From Porphyra umbilicalis (lineage: Eukaryota; Rhodophyta; Bangiophyceae; Bangiales; Bangiaceae): a stretch of DNA of 64,000 nucleotides. Numbering within the stretch: the stretch's first letter is position 1; each line of letters starts with the position of its first letter. Under the pieces are notes generated by a model. That model was not told the DNA's origin and ran no database searches. It saw nothing but the letters and a program-made list of their open reading frames with translations. Location of the stretch: assembly GCA_002049455.2 (NCBI GenBank), contig KV918897.1, positions 124,001-188,000 on the forward strand, read 5' to 3'. The position numbers and the translations under genes were made by a program. Positions 46,816-58,121 of the stretch are shown piece by piece.

Positions 46816-48075
46816 TCACGCCGGCGCCCCCACGGCCGGCACCGAGAGTGACCTGATCGCCGCCTTGGTCGTCGCCGCCGCCTTGGACGACGACACCGTC
46901 GCGGCGGCGGCGGCCGCCGCCACAGCCGCCGCCGCCGCCGCCGCCGACGCTGCCGCTGCCGCAGCAGTGGCAGCCGCCACCGCCGCCGGCCGCCCCCCCG
47001 CTGCGGTGCCCGCAATGACCTGCCGCGCGACCGACGCGGTCACCGCCGTGTCATCCACGCCGACCGAGCCGACCTCGTCCAGGTGCTCCCGATACGAATC
47101 TCCGTACCGCTTGTACAGCGCCATGTGCGTGCGGGAGACGAAGCGGCCCTTGACGCGCGGCCGCACGTCGGCCAAATCCTTGCGCACCGTGTACATGACC
47201 TTTTTGGTAAAGGAGCGGCGCGCGCGCTTGGCGCGGAAGCGGCTCATGGCCGCCGCGCGCGTCGCGCGCGCCGCCTCGGCGCTCGTCGGCGGGGGGATCA
47301 CAGACCCGCCGCTCGACGCGGCGGCGGCGGCGGTGGCGGCGGCAGCGACAGCGGTCAAGCTCCGCCCCGTGACCCCACTGACAGTGGAGGCGCTGAGCTC
47401 GTCGCTGACGCTGCTGCCGGGCGTGTCCGCGCTGCTCACCGTCGCGCCTGACGCCGTGTCCTCGTCGGTCGGTGATGACGGTTCGCCGCCAAAGTCACTT
47501 GAGCACGGCGACGTGGAGACGGGTGTCATCGCTACAGCGGTCACCGACGGGAGACCGACGGTGGCGCCGGCGAGCGACAGCGGCTGGCCGGCGGTCAGTA
47601 GCGGTGCCGGCGCGAGGGGCGGCGGCGTAACGGCGCCCTCGACGGTCGTCATGGACAGCTGGCCCGACGCAAAGAGCTTGTCCTGCTCCAATTTGACTGC
47701 CGCAATCGCCGCAGCCCGCGTCTGTGCCGTCTCGACCGCCAGCGGCGGCGGGGGCGGCGGAGGTGGCGGCGGAGGCGGGTCAAAGCACAGGGGCAGGAAG
47801 GTGTCCATCCCGTCCTCCCCGTCGGGGCCGCCGTCAAAGTGGCAATCATCAATGTTGAGCAGCGCCACATCGCTGCCGGCATCGTCCCCATCGTCGAGGA
47901 GCACCGCGTCGAGGGACATGGCTTGGCACTCGTCGTCGCCACCCGCGGCGGCGGCAGAGGCGGTAGCGCGGCGCTCGTCGTCCGACTCCCACGCTTGGTA
48001 CTGCTCTTGGAGCATGAGCGCGTTGCCCGCCGTCATCGAATCATTCTCGTGGAACAGCTGCACCATCGCCATCAT
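46816..48075 (-). CDS. CCT-domain protein (CONSTANS/TOC1-type motif)
   Basis: ATG 48075, 419 residues, no intron. The CCT motif lies at about residues 273-317: RAAAMSRFRAKRARRSFTKK, then VMYTVRKDLADVRPRVKGRF, then VSRTHM. It has the basic RFR.KR....F.KK..Y.VRK pattern of the family. In plants this motif gives nuclear localisation and DNA or NF-Y binding in light, clock and flowering regulators. No B-box zinc fingers or receiver domain are visible. The N-terminus has an acidic stretch (MSLDAVLLDDGDDAGSD) and a poly-Pro run, possible activation regions. The C-terminus is an Ala-rich run. A nuclear transcriptional regulator is inferred. Confidence 0.85.
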   Translation of the reverse strand: MMAMVQLFHENDSMTAGNALMLQEQYQAWESDDERRATASAAAAGGDDECQAMSLDAVLLDDGDDAGSDVALLNIDDCHFDGGPDGEDGMDTFLPLCFDPPPPPPPPPPPPLAVETAQTRAAAIAAVKLEQDKLFASGQLSMTTVEGAVTPPPLAPAPLLTAGQPLSLAGATVGLPSVTAVAMTPVSTSPCSSDFGGEPSSPTDEDTASGATVSSADTPGSSVSDELSASTVSGVTGRSLTAVAAAATAAAAASSGGSVIPPPTSAEAARATRAAAMSRFRAKRARRSFTKKVMYTVRKDLADVRPRVKGRFVSRTHMALYKRYGDSYREHLDEVGSVGVDDTAVTASVARQVIAGTAAGGRPAAVAAATAAAAAASAAAAAAAVAAAAAAATVSSSKAAATTKAAIRSLSVPAVGAPA

Positions 48076-49907
48076 CTTGCCCGTGGGGGGGGGGGGGCAG
48101 TCCCGCTGGTGGAACCAAACGGCATGTTGATGTCACGCGCGAGACGACAACCGCACCGAGCATGGGCCGTCGGCGTCGACGGGGAGGAAGGACGGGAGTC
48201 ACCGAGTCGCTCCAAACACGAGGGATCGTCGTGGCCGAGGAGCGGAGCGTTGATGTTGTAGGGGCGCTGTGGAGGTGGCGGCGGCGTTGATATGGCAATG
48301 GGCCAACGGCAGTCCGAGTACCGGCGGCGGTCAAGGTATATGGGCGGCGGTACTCGCAACGCCACCACCGTCGACACGCGCTGTAGGGACGTAGCAGAGA
48401 ACACGGGGCGTTGCGAATGGGCACAACACGACCAAAAAGAAACGCCTGAGCTCGCTCGCGCACCGCCCAAAGGGCAAGTCTCGTTCGAACCCCCCCCGCA
48501 AGACGCCGTCGAGGCGCCCCGACGGAGGGCGGCGGCACGGCGGCCCCCACGCGCCCAAAGCGCCGCCGCGGCCGAATGGGGGTGGCCCCCGCGACCGAGT
48601 CTCAGCCGCACACGGCGGGGTGTGGCCCCGCGGGCCGCGCGGACACAACACCCAGACGGCGGCGTGGGCGCGCCCGCCCGCCGCCGACGCGCGCCCAGCG
48701 ACCGGCGGCTGCCCAGACGCACACCAGCAACGGGGTTGGGGTGCGTGGGGGGCGAGACGACGATGCTCGGCCAATGCCCCGCCTCGGGGGCCCGCCCTGG
48801 GCCCCCCCGCCGCGCCGCTTGGGCCCGCCGCCGGCGCCGGCCCGGCACTGAACCGGCACGGAAGGCCACGAGCAGAGGAGCCGCATGCGCAACATTCGAC
48901 CACAAGCGCGCGCGAGTCTGCTCCGAGCCGGACAGCGGGCCACGAAATGGCTGCAGTGAGGGGGGGGAGGCGGCGGGGCCGCCAGTCACGAGCTCGGCCT
49001 GTCCACCACCGGGCGGGCGCCTTGCCCAAGCGTCGCGGGCGGCAGGGAGCCACACACTTCGTAGAACAAAAAGACTCGGCGTGGGGCTCGCGGGCCTCGG
49101 GGGTCTGCGGGGCTTGTGCCCTCCGTCTGACCCAGTGAGGAGGAGCTCGGCGCACTGGGAGCTGGTTGGGCCGGCGAGGCCCCGCGAATGGATGGCTACC
49201 GCCGCTCGCTCAGCCGGCGGCCGCTGCAAGAGTCTCGGCTCATCTCGGACGCACGAGCGGCGAGACGTGCGGTTGCCAGCTGTATCTGCGGCGGTCGAGG
49301 CGGAAATCACCCAATTTGTGGTCCAAAAGGCGCTGCGGGTGGGGAATGGCGGCGGGCCAGGGCCCGCCAATGGCCCACCAGGCCCCGACAACTGGGTCTG
49401 CGACCCCTTGAGTCGGGAGATCGAAGAGCGCACCGGTTCGGATCTGTATGCGTCCTGAGATCGGTCCACCAAGATCGAATCGCCAGGAGATTCTGGGTTT
49501 GCACACACGAGCGCGATCTCTCGATCGCCAGGAGATTCTGGGTTTGCAGACACGAACGTGATCTCTCTAGCGTGCACAGCCATCGGCAATTACCGTAGAA
49601 GTTGGTACGAAACGAACTTGGGGGAGTGCAGTGCAGTTTGGTGCTGAAGTGTCAGTGCTTGCGTGATGCATGGCTCCGCGCCGCCAAGAAGGCGGCGGCC
49701 ACGTGCCCTACCTCCATCCGCCATCCACTTGCCCTGCCGCCGCCCTCTTTTGCTTCTCGCCAGCCGCCATCCTCCATCCACCGGCTGCTACCGACAACGC
49801 TTCCTCTGCTCCGTTTCCTTCCCCTGCTTGCTGTTGATCCCCAACTGCGACGGTGCAGCCGCCCTTTTCCAGGCGCCGTGCACCAGCGCCGTCCGCCCCA
49901 GAGCGTC
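48076..49907. other. Divergent intergenic region between CCT and glyoxalase II genes
   Basis: Very GC-rich to 49260. The long frames through it on both strands are Arg/Pro/Ala-rich and motif-free. More balanced at 49440-49650, where a 45-bp tandem duplication lies. Promoters for both flanking genes are expected here but no defined element was recognised. Confidence 0.4.
49476..49566. repeat. 45-bp tandem duplication
   Basis: Two copies of a unit containing cgccaggagattctgggttt and acacga.cg.gatctctc, starting at 49481 and 49526, with three or four differences. Confidence 0.85.
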
Positions 49908-51067
49908 ATGGCGGCTGCCCCCCCTGCCCCCCTCGCCCCCCCCGCCGAGCCCCTGCCCCTGCCTTTCCCCCCCGACATCCCCGCGGGCGCCGCTACACAC
50001 GGGGGTGGCGGCACGGGCCTCATCGAGGTCGTTCCCGTGCCCATCCTATCGGACAACATTGCGTACCTGCTCGTTGACGGCGCCGCGGCGGCGGCGGTGG
50101 ACGCGGCTGCGCCCGCCGAGTTGGTGCGCGCGGCGATCCAGCGTCGAGTCGACATCACCGCCGTTCTAACGACCCACAAACACTGGGAGTAGGTGATGGC
50201 GGTGGGTATCAGGGGAGGTGAATTGTGGCTCGCTCTTGCTGCCGATGTGAGGAGGCTGCCTGGGGGTTTTCCAGAGAAGGAATGGTGCTGCGCTGTGGAC
50301 TCCGCTTCGAAGGGAGCACGTCTTGTGCGGTGGCGATGACGCTAACACGCCTGTTTTGCTCTTCTCTTGAACCGCCGTGGCCTCTCGTCTTGTCGACGTC
50401 GGTGCGTCGTCGGACATTGCTGCCCCATGCGCCGCGTGGTGCGCTCACTTTCCCCGCCCCCCTATCCCCCGTGCAGCCACGCGAGTGGGAATGCCGAGAT
50501 GGCGGCCAACCTGCCCGGCGTCCCCATCTACGGCTCCAAGCTCGACCCCCCCCCGCCATCACGCACGCGCTCACCCCCCCCACGTCCTTCCCCTTTGCGG
50601 GCCTCACGGTCACTCCCTACCGGGCGGGTGCGCACACGATCGGCTCACTCATGTACCACGTCACGTCCGCGGCCGACCCCGCGGGCGTCCTCTTCACCGG
50701 CGACACGCTCTTCACCGCCGGCTGCGGGCGGTTTTTCGAAGGCACCCCCGAGGCGATGCTCGCCGCCACCGCCCTCCTCCGCACTCTCCCCTCTTCGACG
50801 CGGGTGTACGGGGGCCACGAGTATACGGCCGCGAACGTGGCGTTTGGACGGGCGGTCGAGCCGGCCAACCCCGATTTGGAGCGACTCGAGCGGGTAGTGC
50901 GGCTGAAGCGTGCGCGCGGGGAGCTGTGCGTCCCGTCGTGCATCGCTGCCGAGGCCACGTGGAACGTCTTTTGTCGAACGGCGGTCCCCGAAGTAGCCGT
51001 CACCGTTGGGGGGGGGACCAAGGCAGAGGTGATGGGCAAGCTCCGCTCGTGGAAGAACCGCATGTGA
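49908..51067 (+). CDS. Hydroxyacylglutathione hydrolase (glyoxalase II), one apparent frameshift
   Basis: Exon 1 is 49908-50188. A 288-bp intron (50189-50476) begins gtaggtga and ends gtgcag. Exon 2 runs to 51067. Splicing creates THKHWDHASGNAEMA, the metal-binding THxHxDH motif of the metallo-beta-lactamase fold. Further family blocks are VPILSDNIAYLLVD, VLFTGDTLFTAGCGRFFEGT, VYGGHEYT, and a basic C-terminus with FCRTAVPEVAV. The enzyme splits S-lactoylglutathione to D-lactate and glutathione in methylglyoxal detoxification. Between IYGSKLD and AITHALTPP the frame changes inside a C9 run (50536-50544), best explained as a homopolymer error. No strong transit peptide is seen; a cytosolic site is likely. 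About 290 residues against a usual 255-265. Confidence 0.88.
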
Positions 51068-51950
51068 GGGGGGGGGCGCGGGGGGAGGGTGTCGGCTGAC
51101 AACGATTGGCACGGAACAGGAGGAAAGACAGAGGCCTGCCGTCGGTGGCCAACTGTACGGGAGGGAGCTGTGTCTCGTCGGGAAGCGGCGGGGGACGGGA
51201 AAGACAGCTTGTGTCGGCGGGCCGGCGGCGACGGCGTGCCTGGGGTGCTTTCACGCCCGGCTGTTCCTCCCTGTGTCCGCCGGCCCGGGGCGGTTTTGCG
51301 TCGCGGCTGACGGACCAGGCCGGCGGCGCGCGGGGTCGTCACGGTGTCCTCTGGCGTGCCAGTCGCGCGGACGATGCGGGCGGGGCGTGCGTGCGGCACG
51401 CGTGACGCTGGTGAGACGAGCCGGGGGTGACACGAGGGCTGGCGGGCGTGGGCGCGGCAGACTGGTAGCAGCACAGCAGCCGTGGCGCAGCGGCGATGAT
51501 GATTGGCACACGGTGCCGCTTGCGCCCCCAGGCCTCGTGGCCGGGCGACCGGCTGAGGTGGGGGGTCCCGCTTGGCCCCCCGCGGGCGCAGCCTGCCGGG
51601 CATGCCGGGGCGCGTCGGCGTGCCCCGTTGGCCGCCGCCAACGCCGTCGGCCTCCCAGCTGCCGCTGGGCGAGCGGCAGCAGCAGCCGCCGCCGCCGCCG
51701 TGGCCGCAGCTGCCACTGTCGTCCGCCACCGCAGGGCGTGCAGTCAGTCGCCGCGCTGGTGGGTGCGGGGGTCCCCGCGGGCGGCGGCGTCCCCCCCCTA
51801 GTGGGGCGTCCCGCTGTGGCGCTTCACTCCTCTGACTGTAATCCGGCACAGAATCCTCGCCCGAGATCCCGTGTCCCGCGATGCGACTGGCGGAGCTGCA
51901 AACCCACGAGCGCGACAGCTCCGCGGGGTCCGAAGCGGCACAAGTCTCCT
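51068..51950. other. GC-rich intergenic region
   Basis: Alternating Ala/Arg/Gly-rich frames, including a (GCC)n-like tract at about 51660-51710. No gene is supported. Confidence 0.35.
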
Positions 51951-52597
51951 GCGCAGTGGTGCTTATCGTGTGTTCACGCGCAAACGCGTTTTTCTTGTAA
52001 AAAGCTCCGTAACAATCTTGCAGACCGGCCTGCATGGGGCCGGAAGCGGCGATTTCGCCCACAACAATTTGTGCAGAGGAAGTGCGCGTCGTCCGGTTTG
52101 TCAACTTTACATCATTCAAACCATCTCGGGGCGCTGAGCACGGCCATAGCCTTCCCTCAATCCGGACGCCGCTTGCCTGCGCTTCACAAAAAGATGCGAC
52201 GTCAGCATCTTACGGAGGGGGCCGAGCTACAGAAGGACCATGTCGCTTACGCCGTAGGCATTGACAATCTCCCCACAGTCAGCAGCCCGTGCAGCTGGCC
52301 AACAACAGCCACACATGCGGTGATGCGGTCGATATTGATTGACGATTGGATCATGGAGACCCTCAGCCGTCATGGCGATTGGCTCCGTGTCGCTCTTGAC
52401 AGCTGGAGATGTTCTCTGTACCAGCTTGTGGGTCACTCTGTAAAAAGTAAGCCACCAACTCTTGCGGCCTCTCCCGCAGTTCTTCCACAGTTTTTCCAGA
52501 AATCGACGCCCTTGTGGAGGGCCTCACGGAGGGGGTTTCGGAGCTTTTTACAAGAAAAACGCGTTTGCGCGTGAACACACGATAAGCACCACTGCGC
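51951..52597. mobile_element. 647-bp non-autonomous element with 59-bp terminal inverted repeats
   Basis: 51951-52009 and 52539-52597 are perfect inverse complements over 59 bp. They begin gcgcagtggtgcttatcgtg and include cacgcgcaaacgcgtttttc. If the outermost bases belong to the target, CTG stands on both sides as a possible 3-bp duplication (tcctg before, ctgcg after). The interior is of lower GC than the surroundings and codes for nothing recognisable. Perfect long ends suggest recent activity or recent conversion. The superfamily is open; a 3-bp duplication would fit Harbinger. Confidence 0.8.
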
Positions 52598-55321
52598 TGC
52601 GCGCTCTCGCTGATGTGGTTGGATCGGGGATCAAGAAGCAGAGAGAGCACGGGCGCTATGAATATGTGCCGCTCTCGTATCCCACCCCTCAGCTGCCCCT
52701 GTGACACCCTACCCAGGTTTCGTGTGACAGTCCCCTACCTCCCCACCAGGTGGACGGAGCTCCAAGGCGCACTCGGTGCGACCGCTGTCCAGCCTACAGG
52801 GCTGTCTGTATCCCATTCTGCGCACAGCGTGGGGAGCAAGTGAGTGGCTCCCGTAACCCGACCGATGTCGGTGTGCCAGCCGCTCGCGGATGGGTGTCCT
52901 GTTTCCACTCCGTGTTTTGACACACTCCGTGAAGTACTCTCCACGACGGCGTGCAAGGCACAACTCGCACTACAACCTCCGATTGCCTTGCCGTGGCTCA
53001 ACCCCGGGGGACCAGCTGCTGTGTGGGGCGGGGTAGCGTCCCCCGCCTCGCCCTCCCCTGGCACCCCCCCCGACAGCCGGCCGTCGCCGCCCGCGGTCGT
53101 TGCGCGGCCGCCCGTGCCCATTTCCCCGCAACGGCCCGCGGGCAGCGAGACCGGCTGGCTTCGGCGGCGTGCCCCCCGCCACGACTGCCGCTGCGCCACG
53201 GCCGTCCGTCCCGTCACTCGCAGGCGCTCGGCTCGGATGGCCACTGCCGTAGGCGTCCATGGCGGCGGACGCGTGTTGGGGGACAACCGGCGATGGTGCC
53301 CTCTGAGAGGGAGGAGGGGCAGGGCGAACGCAGACACGACGGGTTCATCGGTGTCACCAACGGGCGGAGCACAGGACGGGGAGAGCAAAACCTGCCTCAC
53401 AAAGGCAGCATATCTCCACCTGACTGTGGTGACATTTTGACCTGCTTCTTTGTCCGTCTGCCGACGAGCGTTCTCTGCGCCTTCGTTGTGCACGACCACA
53501 TGTGGTTGATACGGCTGCTCACCACAGCTGTCAACTGCCACTGCAGTGAATCAAGTTCTGGCGGAAAGTATCGTTTTGATCGGGCCGAGAAACGACATGG
53601 TGTAAGGGATCCTGCAGGTACTTGGGCTCATGACAGCAAAGCAGCCAACCGCTGACGTACATGTGGCTGTCTAAGGACGCGGAGTTGGTTCCAGAATGGA
53701 ATAGCCGATAGAGATAGCCTGAGTTCAAGCTCTCAGAGCTTGAACATCATGATCGGCCGCCAGCGAGCGGGGCATCGCCCGGACGGGCACGCGGGGGAGA
53801 GACGCAGGGACGACCGCGTGCGCAGGTGTGTGTGCGCGTCTGGGTGGGGACGGCGGCGGCGGCGGCGGCGGCGGCGGCATGCGAAGGGGCGGCGGTGGTC
53901 ACCGCGGCGGGGGGGGGCGGTCGCCGCAACGACCCCCGGCAGGCGGTTGCTGCGCCGCCGCCGTCGAACCGTTCGACTGTGTCCCTCGACGAAAGTTGTC
54001 TTAAATTTAGTTGACGTGGCGTCTGGATCAAGTCGAAGAAGGAACTTCTCTCTGTCTTGAGGGAAGCCCTCATTCGGTTTTCGCTGTGGCAGTGAGGTTC
54101 CTTAAACTGCTCTCCCTCACCCACAACGGATGTTGTTGAGACGGATTCTTTCGAATAATGTGCAGTCAGAAAGCCGTTAATCCTGTGCAGCGACGACGCT
54201 TCACCCTCGGGACTACGATGTCTTGATACCCAAGCCGGCACCGGCCCAGTCCGGGGGGGACGGAAGTGCCGCCGCTTCCGCTGTCGAGCGTCATGGCAGT
54301 CTGATGAGGTGGCCCGCCACTCTCCCCCCTTTCCGCCCCTGGGTCGGCGGGGCAGCGCCCCTGCACGCGGCGTCCGGTCGTCGCGCCCCCGCCCGGGACG
54401 ACCGCCGCCCGTGCGGGGTCCTCGCTGCCGGCCGCTGCCTCGGCAGCCGCTGCCACGGTTCGACCCCCCACCGGCGCCGCCGCGTGCGCGCCAGCGCGCC
54501 CGTCGTGGCGGCGCCAGCGCGCGCCCGCGGCGGTGCCGCCGCCGCCCCGCTTTTGGTTGCGCGGTCGCTGCGGAACCCCCCACCCCCACCACCCCCCACC
54601 CCCCCCCAGACGCAGCCACGTCTGGGGGGCCCGCCCGCCCGCGCCTGGGCGCGGTGGCGCCGCGCCCGTGACCCCCGCGGGGAGGGGGCGCTGCCGCGGG
54701 CGGCGGGGTCGCGACCGCCACCGCGGCCGCCGCACGTCGGTGGCAGCCACGGTCGCGCGTTGCGTGCAACCCTCCGGCTGGGACAGTTGAGGGGGGGGCT
54801 CGGGGGGGGGGTGTCTCTTGACGCTGCTGTGGCGCGCGGGTGGGGGCGGGCCGGCGCGCGCGTGCCGCACCCGGGGCGGGGTGGAACGCGGGGCGCGTGC
54901 GGGCGCCCCCCCCCCCCCCCGCGTGGCGCGCCACCCCGCGCCGCGCCGGCGCCCGTCACAGCAAAGGGGCACCTGCCACGGATGGCACCCAGCGTGGCGG
55001 CACCAGCAGCCACTGGGGGTGGACGCGCCGCCCGCTGCGGTGCGTATCTGCCCGTGACCCTTGCTCGCCAGCACGCCCGCCCGCCCGCCCGCGGACGAGG
55101 CGGCCTGGCCGGCCACCCCGCCTGCGCCAGTCGAGGACGCCAGGAGGTGCCCGCCCCCACCGCCGCCCGGGGCGTCGGGCCTTGACGCCGTGCACGCCAC
55201 CCACTCCGGCCCGTCATTGTCGCCACTTCATTCCCCGCCCTTCCCCATCCTTCTCCCCCCCCCCCTCCCACCCCCCTTTTCGTTACCGACCCCTTCAGCC
55301 GTGCCCTCCTCTGGGGGCACC
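52598..55321. other. Intergenic region without a supported gene
   Basis: Balanced composition to 53750, then extremely GC-rich to 55270. A near-perfect short palindrome (gttcaagctctcagagcttg plus aac) lies at about 53722-53744. Long open frames at 54166-55271 on both strands are low-complexity and not called. Confidence 0.4.
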
Positions 55322-56726
55322 ATGGTCAGCTTCCCCACATGGGGCAGCCGCATGAAGCAGGTCGAGGTGGCCGACACTGAGTCTGGGGAGTTGAGCGGCA
55401 CATGGGCCCCCGCCTCCTCTACGCCCGCAACCCCGAGCTGCAGCAGCGGGGTCGGTAGCCGCGGCGGCCGTGGCAACGTCGAAGGCACCCGTCCGGTACT
55501 GTCGGGCCACTACACAGACGGCTTTCGCAACTCCCAGCGGGCGTATGCGAGCGGGCGGGACCGAAGCAAGTGGTTAGGGCGGGGGTGCTGGATTGACCGC
55601 TGCTTGGCCGCCGCGTGCAGCGGGGGGGGAGGGGCAGGGGTACGTTTGGTCTGCGCGGTCGACACGGGGGTTGCGGCAGGGGCGGACCGGAGGGACGCGT
55701 GCGACCACGGGAGGGGACGGCGGTTGGGTGGTTGGGATCAACTGAGGATGGGGGTTGTGCTCTTGCTCGGCCGAGTAAAAGCGTCTGCCAGTGGTGTGAG
55801 GGGGGGGCTGAGGCTGGCACAGCCACCCTCGTGGAGTGGCTTCTCTGTAGGGACACGGCAGCCAGACTGACTTGCTTGTTTTTTTTTTCCTTTGGGTTTT
55901 CCGCCTGTCTTCTTTGCTGTCTCGATACCTCTTCGTGCCGGCGCCGCCCCCCTCGACCTCTGGCCCCGCCCCTCTCCGACAGTGTGATCTGTGCTCGGGC
56001 CGCCTCCCCTTCCAATGGGCCTCCTTTCTCTGCCTCGTCTTTGGCGGCGTCGTGGCCGTTGGCGTCTCGGCCTACACGCACGTCTCAGAGACCGGCTCCC
56101 TCTTTGCGTTCAACTGGGGTGGCACCTACGGAACGCTCCTCTCCCTGCCCGTGGCGGGCATGGCCGGCGGCGGCGCGCTCGTCTTCCTCGCCGCCCTCAC
56201 CTGGTGCGCCTTCCGGTCGGACCGCCTCGGCTCGGCGTTCAAGGTGCTCTTCCTCCTCCTCACTGCCGGGGCGGTGGCGGTGACCGCCACCGCCGGCGCC
56301 GTCGGTCTCATCATTGCGGCGGGCGCGGACGTGCCGCCCGCCGCCGCCACCGCCACGTCTGGCTTTGCCAATGCCGCGCGGGACGCGTGGACTGACGCCG
56401 TCGTCAGCGGCGCGTCGACGCTCCCGTGCGCGACGCAGGCGCGGTTCTTATGCGAGGGGTTTGACGACCGCGACTGTCTCCGGCGGGAGGACCCCGAGCG
56501 CAACGCGCGGTGCGCGACGGTCTGCGCGCCGGGCGTGGATGGGCGGCCAAAGTTCAACAACACCTTTCGGCCGGGCTGCGGGGCGGTCGTCCTCAGGTTT
56601 TACCGCAAGTGGTTCCTCACGCTCGGCGTCGGATGCGTGGTGGCGGCGGGGCTGGGGGGGGTGGCGTTTTTGGCGACCGCGTGCGGGGTCAGCTTCCGCC
56701 TCAGCCAACAATTAGAGATGTGGTGA
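55322..56726 (+). CDS. Tetraspanin-like four-pass membrane protein
   Basis: The reliable part is 55983-56726 (247 residues). It has TM1 (ASFLCLVFGGVVAVGVSAYT), TM2 (LLSLPVAGMAGGGALVFLAA), TM3 (KVLFLLLTAGAVAVTATAGA) and TM4 (WFLTLGVGCVVAAGLGGVAF). A large loop between TM3 and TM4 carries six Cys (CATQARFLCEG, DRDCLRRED, CATVCAPG, RPGCG). Four segments with a Cys-rich last loop fit tetraspanins, but the CCG mark is absent, so the label is by topology. An acceptor ctccgacag at 55982 and a donor gtacgttt at 55640, both phase 0, would join it to an ATG at 55322 (MVSFPTWGSRMKQVEVADTE), giving about 353 residues. The long N-terminus is inferred. Confidence 0.6.
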
Positions 56727-57082
56727 GGGGGGGGGGGGGGGGGGCGCCGAGGCAGGGGCGGTGGTCAGGGAGCAAGGGAAGCGGTGCGGGTCGACGGCGT
56801 GGCCCCACCGACGCAACCGGTGGGGGTAGTGGCTCCTGGACGGCTCCCACGAGGGACCCGCTGTACAATTTCTCGACGAGGCACCCGGCTTGCTTACGCA
56901 CTGTGGGCTGCGTGCGTGCCGGATGGGAGCCGCAAGCACTCGTGAAGCGCCTTCCAGCGTGCCCAATGGAAAAGCGAGCCGCACCTGCACGTAGTCGCGT
57001 CACGTACACACATACCCAACGACACCGTGGGTGGGAAACGAGACATAAAAGGGATTCAAACAAGCACAGCAGTCGACGGCGA
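56727..57082. other. Spacer between convergent genes
   Basis: It starts with a G18-like run directly after the tetraspanin-like stop codon and carries no gene. Both 3' untranslated regions should lie here. Confidence 0.4.
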
Positions 57083-58121
57083 TCACTGGGCGCCCGTGCG
57101 CGCCGCCTCTGCCGGCGTTTGGGTGGTGATGGACAGGGCGTGGACGTTCTCAGACAGCTCATCCGCGAGGAGGCCGTACACCTTGCGGTGTCGGCCGACG
57201 CGGGACACCCCTTCAAAGGCGTCTGACGTCACCGACAGGCTGTGGGGCCCCGCCATGGTGGAGAACAATAGGAGAGGCAGGTGCACGTGTGTCGACCAGA
57301 GACATTGAGCAGAAAGGGCGCAAGAGGGGAAACGAGCAGAACAGGCCGCGTCAGCCAGCCGTTGGGGCACCAGTGCATGTAACACCAGACGCACCGTCCT
57401 TGCCACTGCGGGGCGAGACAGCTTCCAACGCACCCAAACCGCAACCACAACCACCCAAACAACCGAATGCCACGTACCGGAAATGCGTCTCCCCCGTCCC
57501 GGGGTTCCCCGCATGCCCCGCATGCTGGTCCGACTCATCCACCAACTCGACGTGCGACGGGGAGAGGCCTTCCGTCACCTATGGGTACAAATAGGGGCGT
57601 GAAGAGCCAGCGTAGTCCGCGACACCCAGGATGAATGCACCGAGAAGCAGACAGCAGGTGGGCGGTGGGAAGCCCCAGGCAGTGCATCACGTCGCACGAC
57701 AGGCACACACAAGCAAAGGCAACCAGTCGGGTTAGCGTGCAGTCAAAGGGAGAACAAAACACCCAAGGCACACACCGCCAACAAAGGGAGAGACCGCCGC
57801 CGTGAGGGCGAGACAGCCGCTACCGGGGCCGAGCACTCCCACCCACCCGGCGGCACCAGCGGTGAGCAACCGCCAGCAACTGCCACGCCGTACCTTTTGG
57901 AGGATCCGCTGGTAGTAGACACCCCCCGCGGACGACGGCGAGGACGCAGACGTCGCCATTCGCGCGGCCCACCGGCGCATCCCCACGCTGGGCACGACGG
58001 TCCGACGCGCGTGCGTCGCAACACGTAGACACCTTTGCGACGTCGGGAGCCAGGAGGAGGACGATACGCCAACCACAAACGCACAGCGCGGGGCCATGGA
58101 CGGGATCGCGGCGCGGACCAT
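57083..58121 (-). CDS. BolA-family protein, two introns
   Basis: Exon 1 is 58121-57894, intron 57893-57579 (gtacggcg to cccatag), exon 2 is 57578-57478, intron 57477-57240 (gtacgtgg to cccacag), exon 3 is 57239-57083. Together they give 161 residues with an unbroken BolA fold: RILQKVTEGLSPSHVELVDE, SDQHAGHAGNP, GETHFRLSVTSDAFEGVSRV, GRHRKVYGLL and ENVHALSITTQTPAEA. The HAGH, RHR and VHAL His residues are present. BolA proteins pair with monothiol glutaredoxins and act in iron-sulfur cluster handling or iron sensing. The first 65 residues are rich in Arg, Ser and Ala with few acidic residues (RCLRVATHARRTVVPSVGMR), like a mitochondrial or plastid presequence. Confidence 0.92.

Noticed and set aside
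48072-49589. 505-residue minus-strand and 388-residue plus-strand open frames over the same DNA
   Set aside because: Both are Arg/Pro/Ala-rich and mirror each other; neither shows a domain. They are read as open by chance.
50617-52119. 500-residue minus-strand open frame
   Set aside because: It runs antisense to glyoxalase II and into the 59-bp inverted-repeat element; no recognisable domain.
54166-55271. Several long Gly/Arg-rich open frames on both strands
   Set aside because: Low-complexity content in a CG-only tract, no motif.
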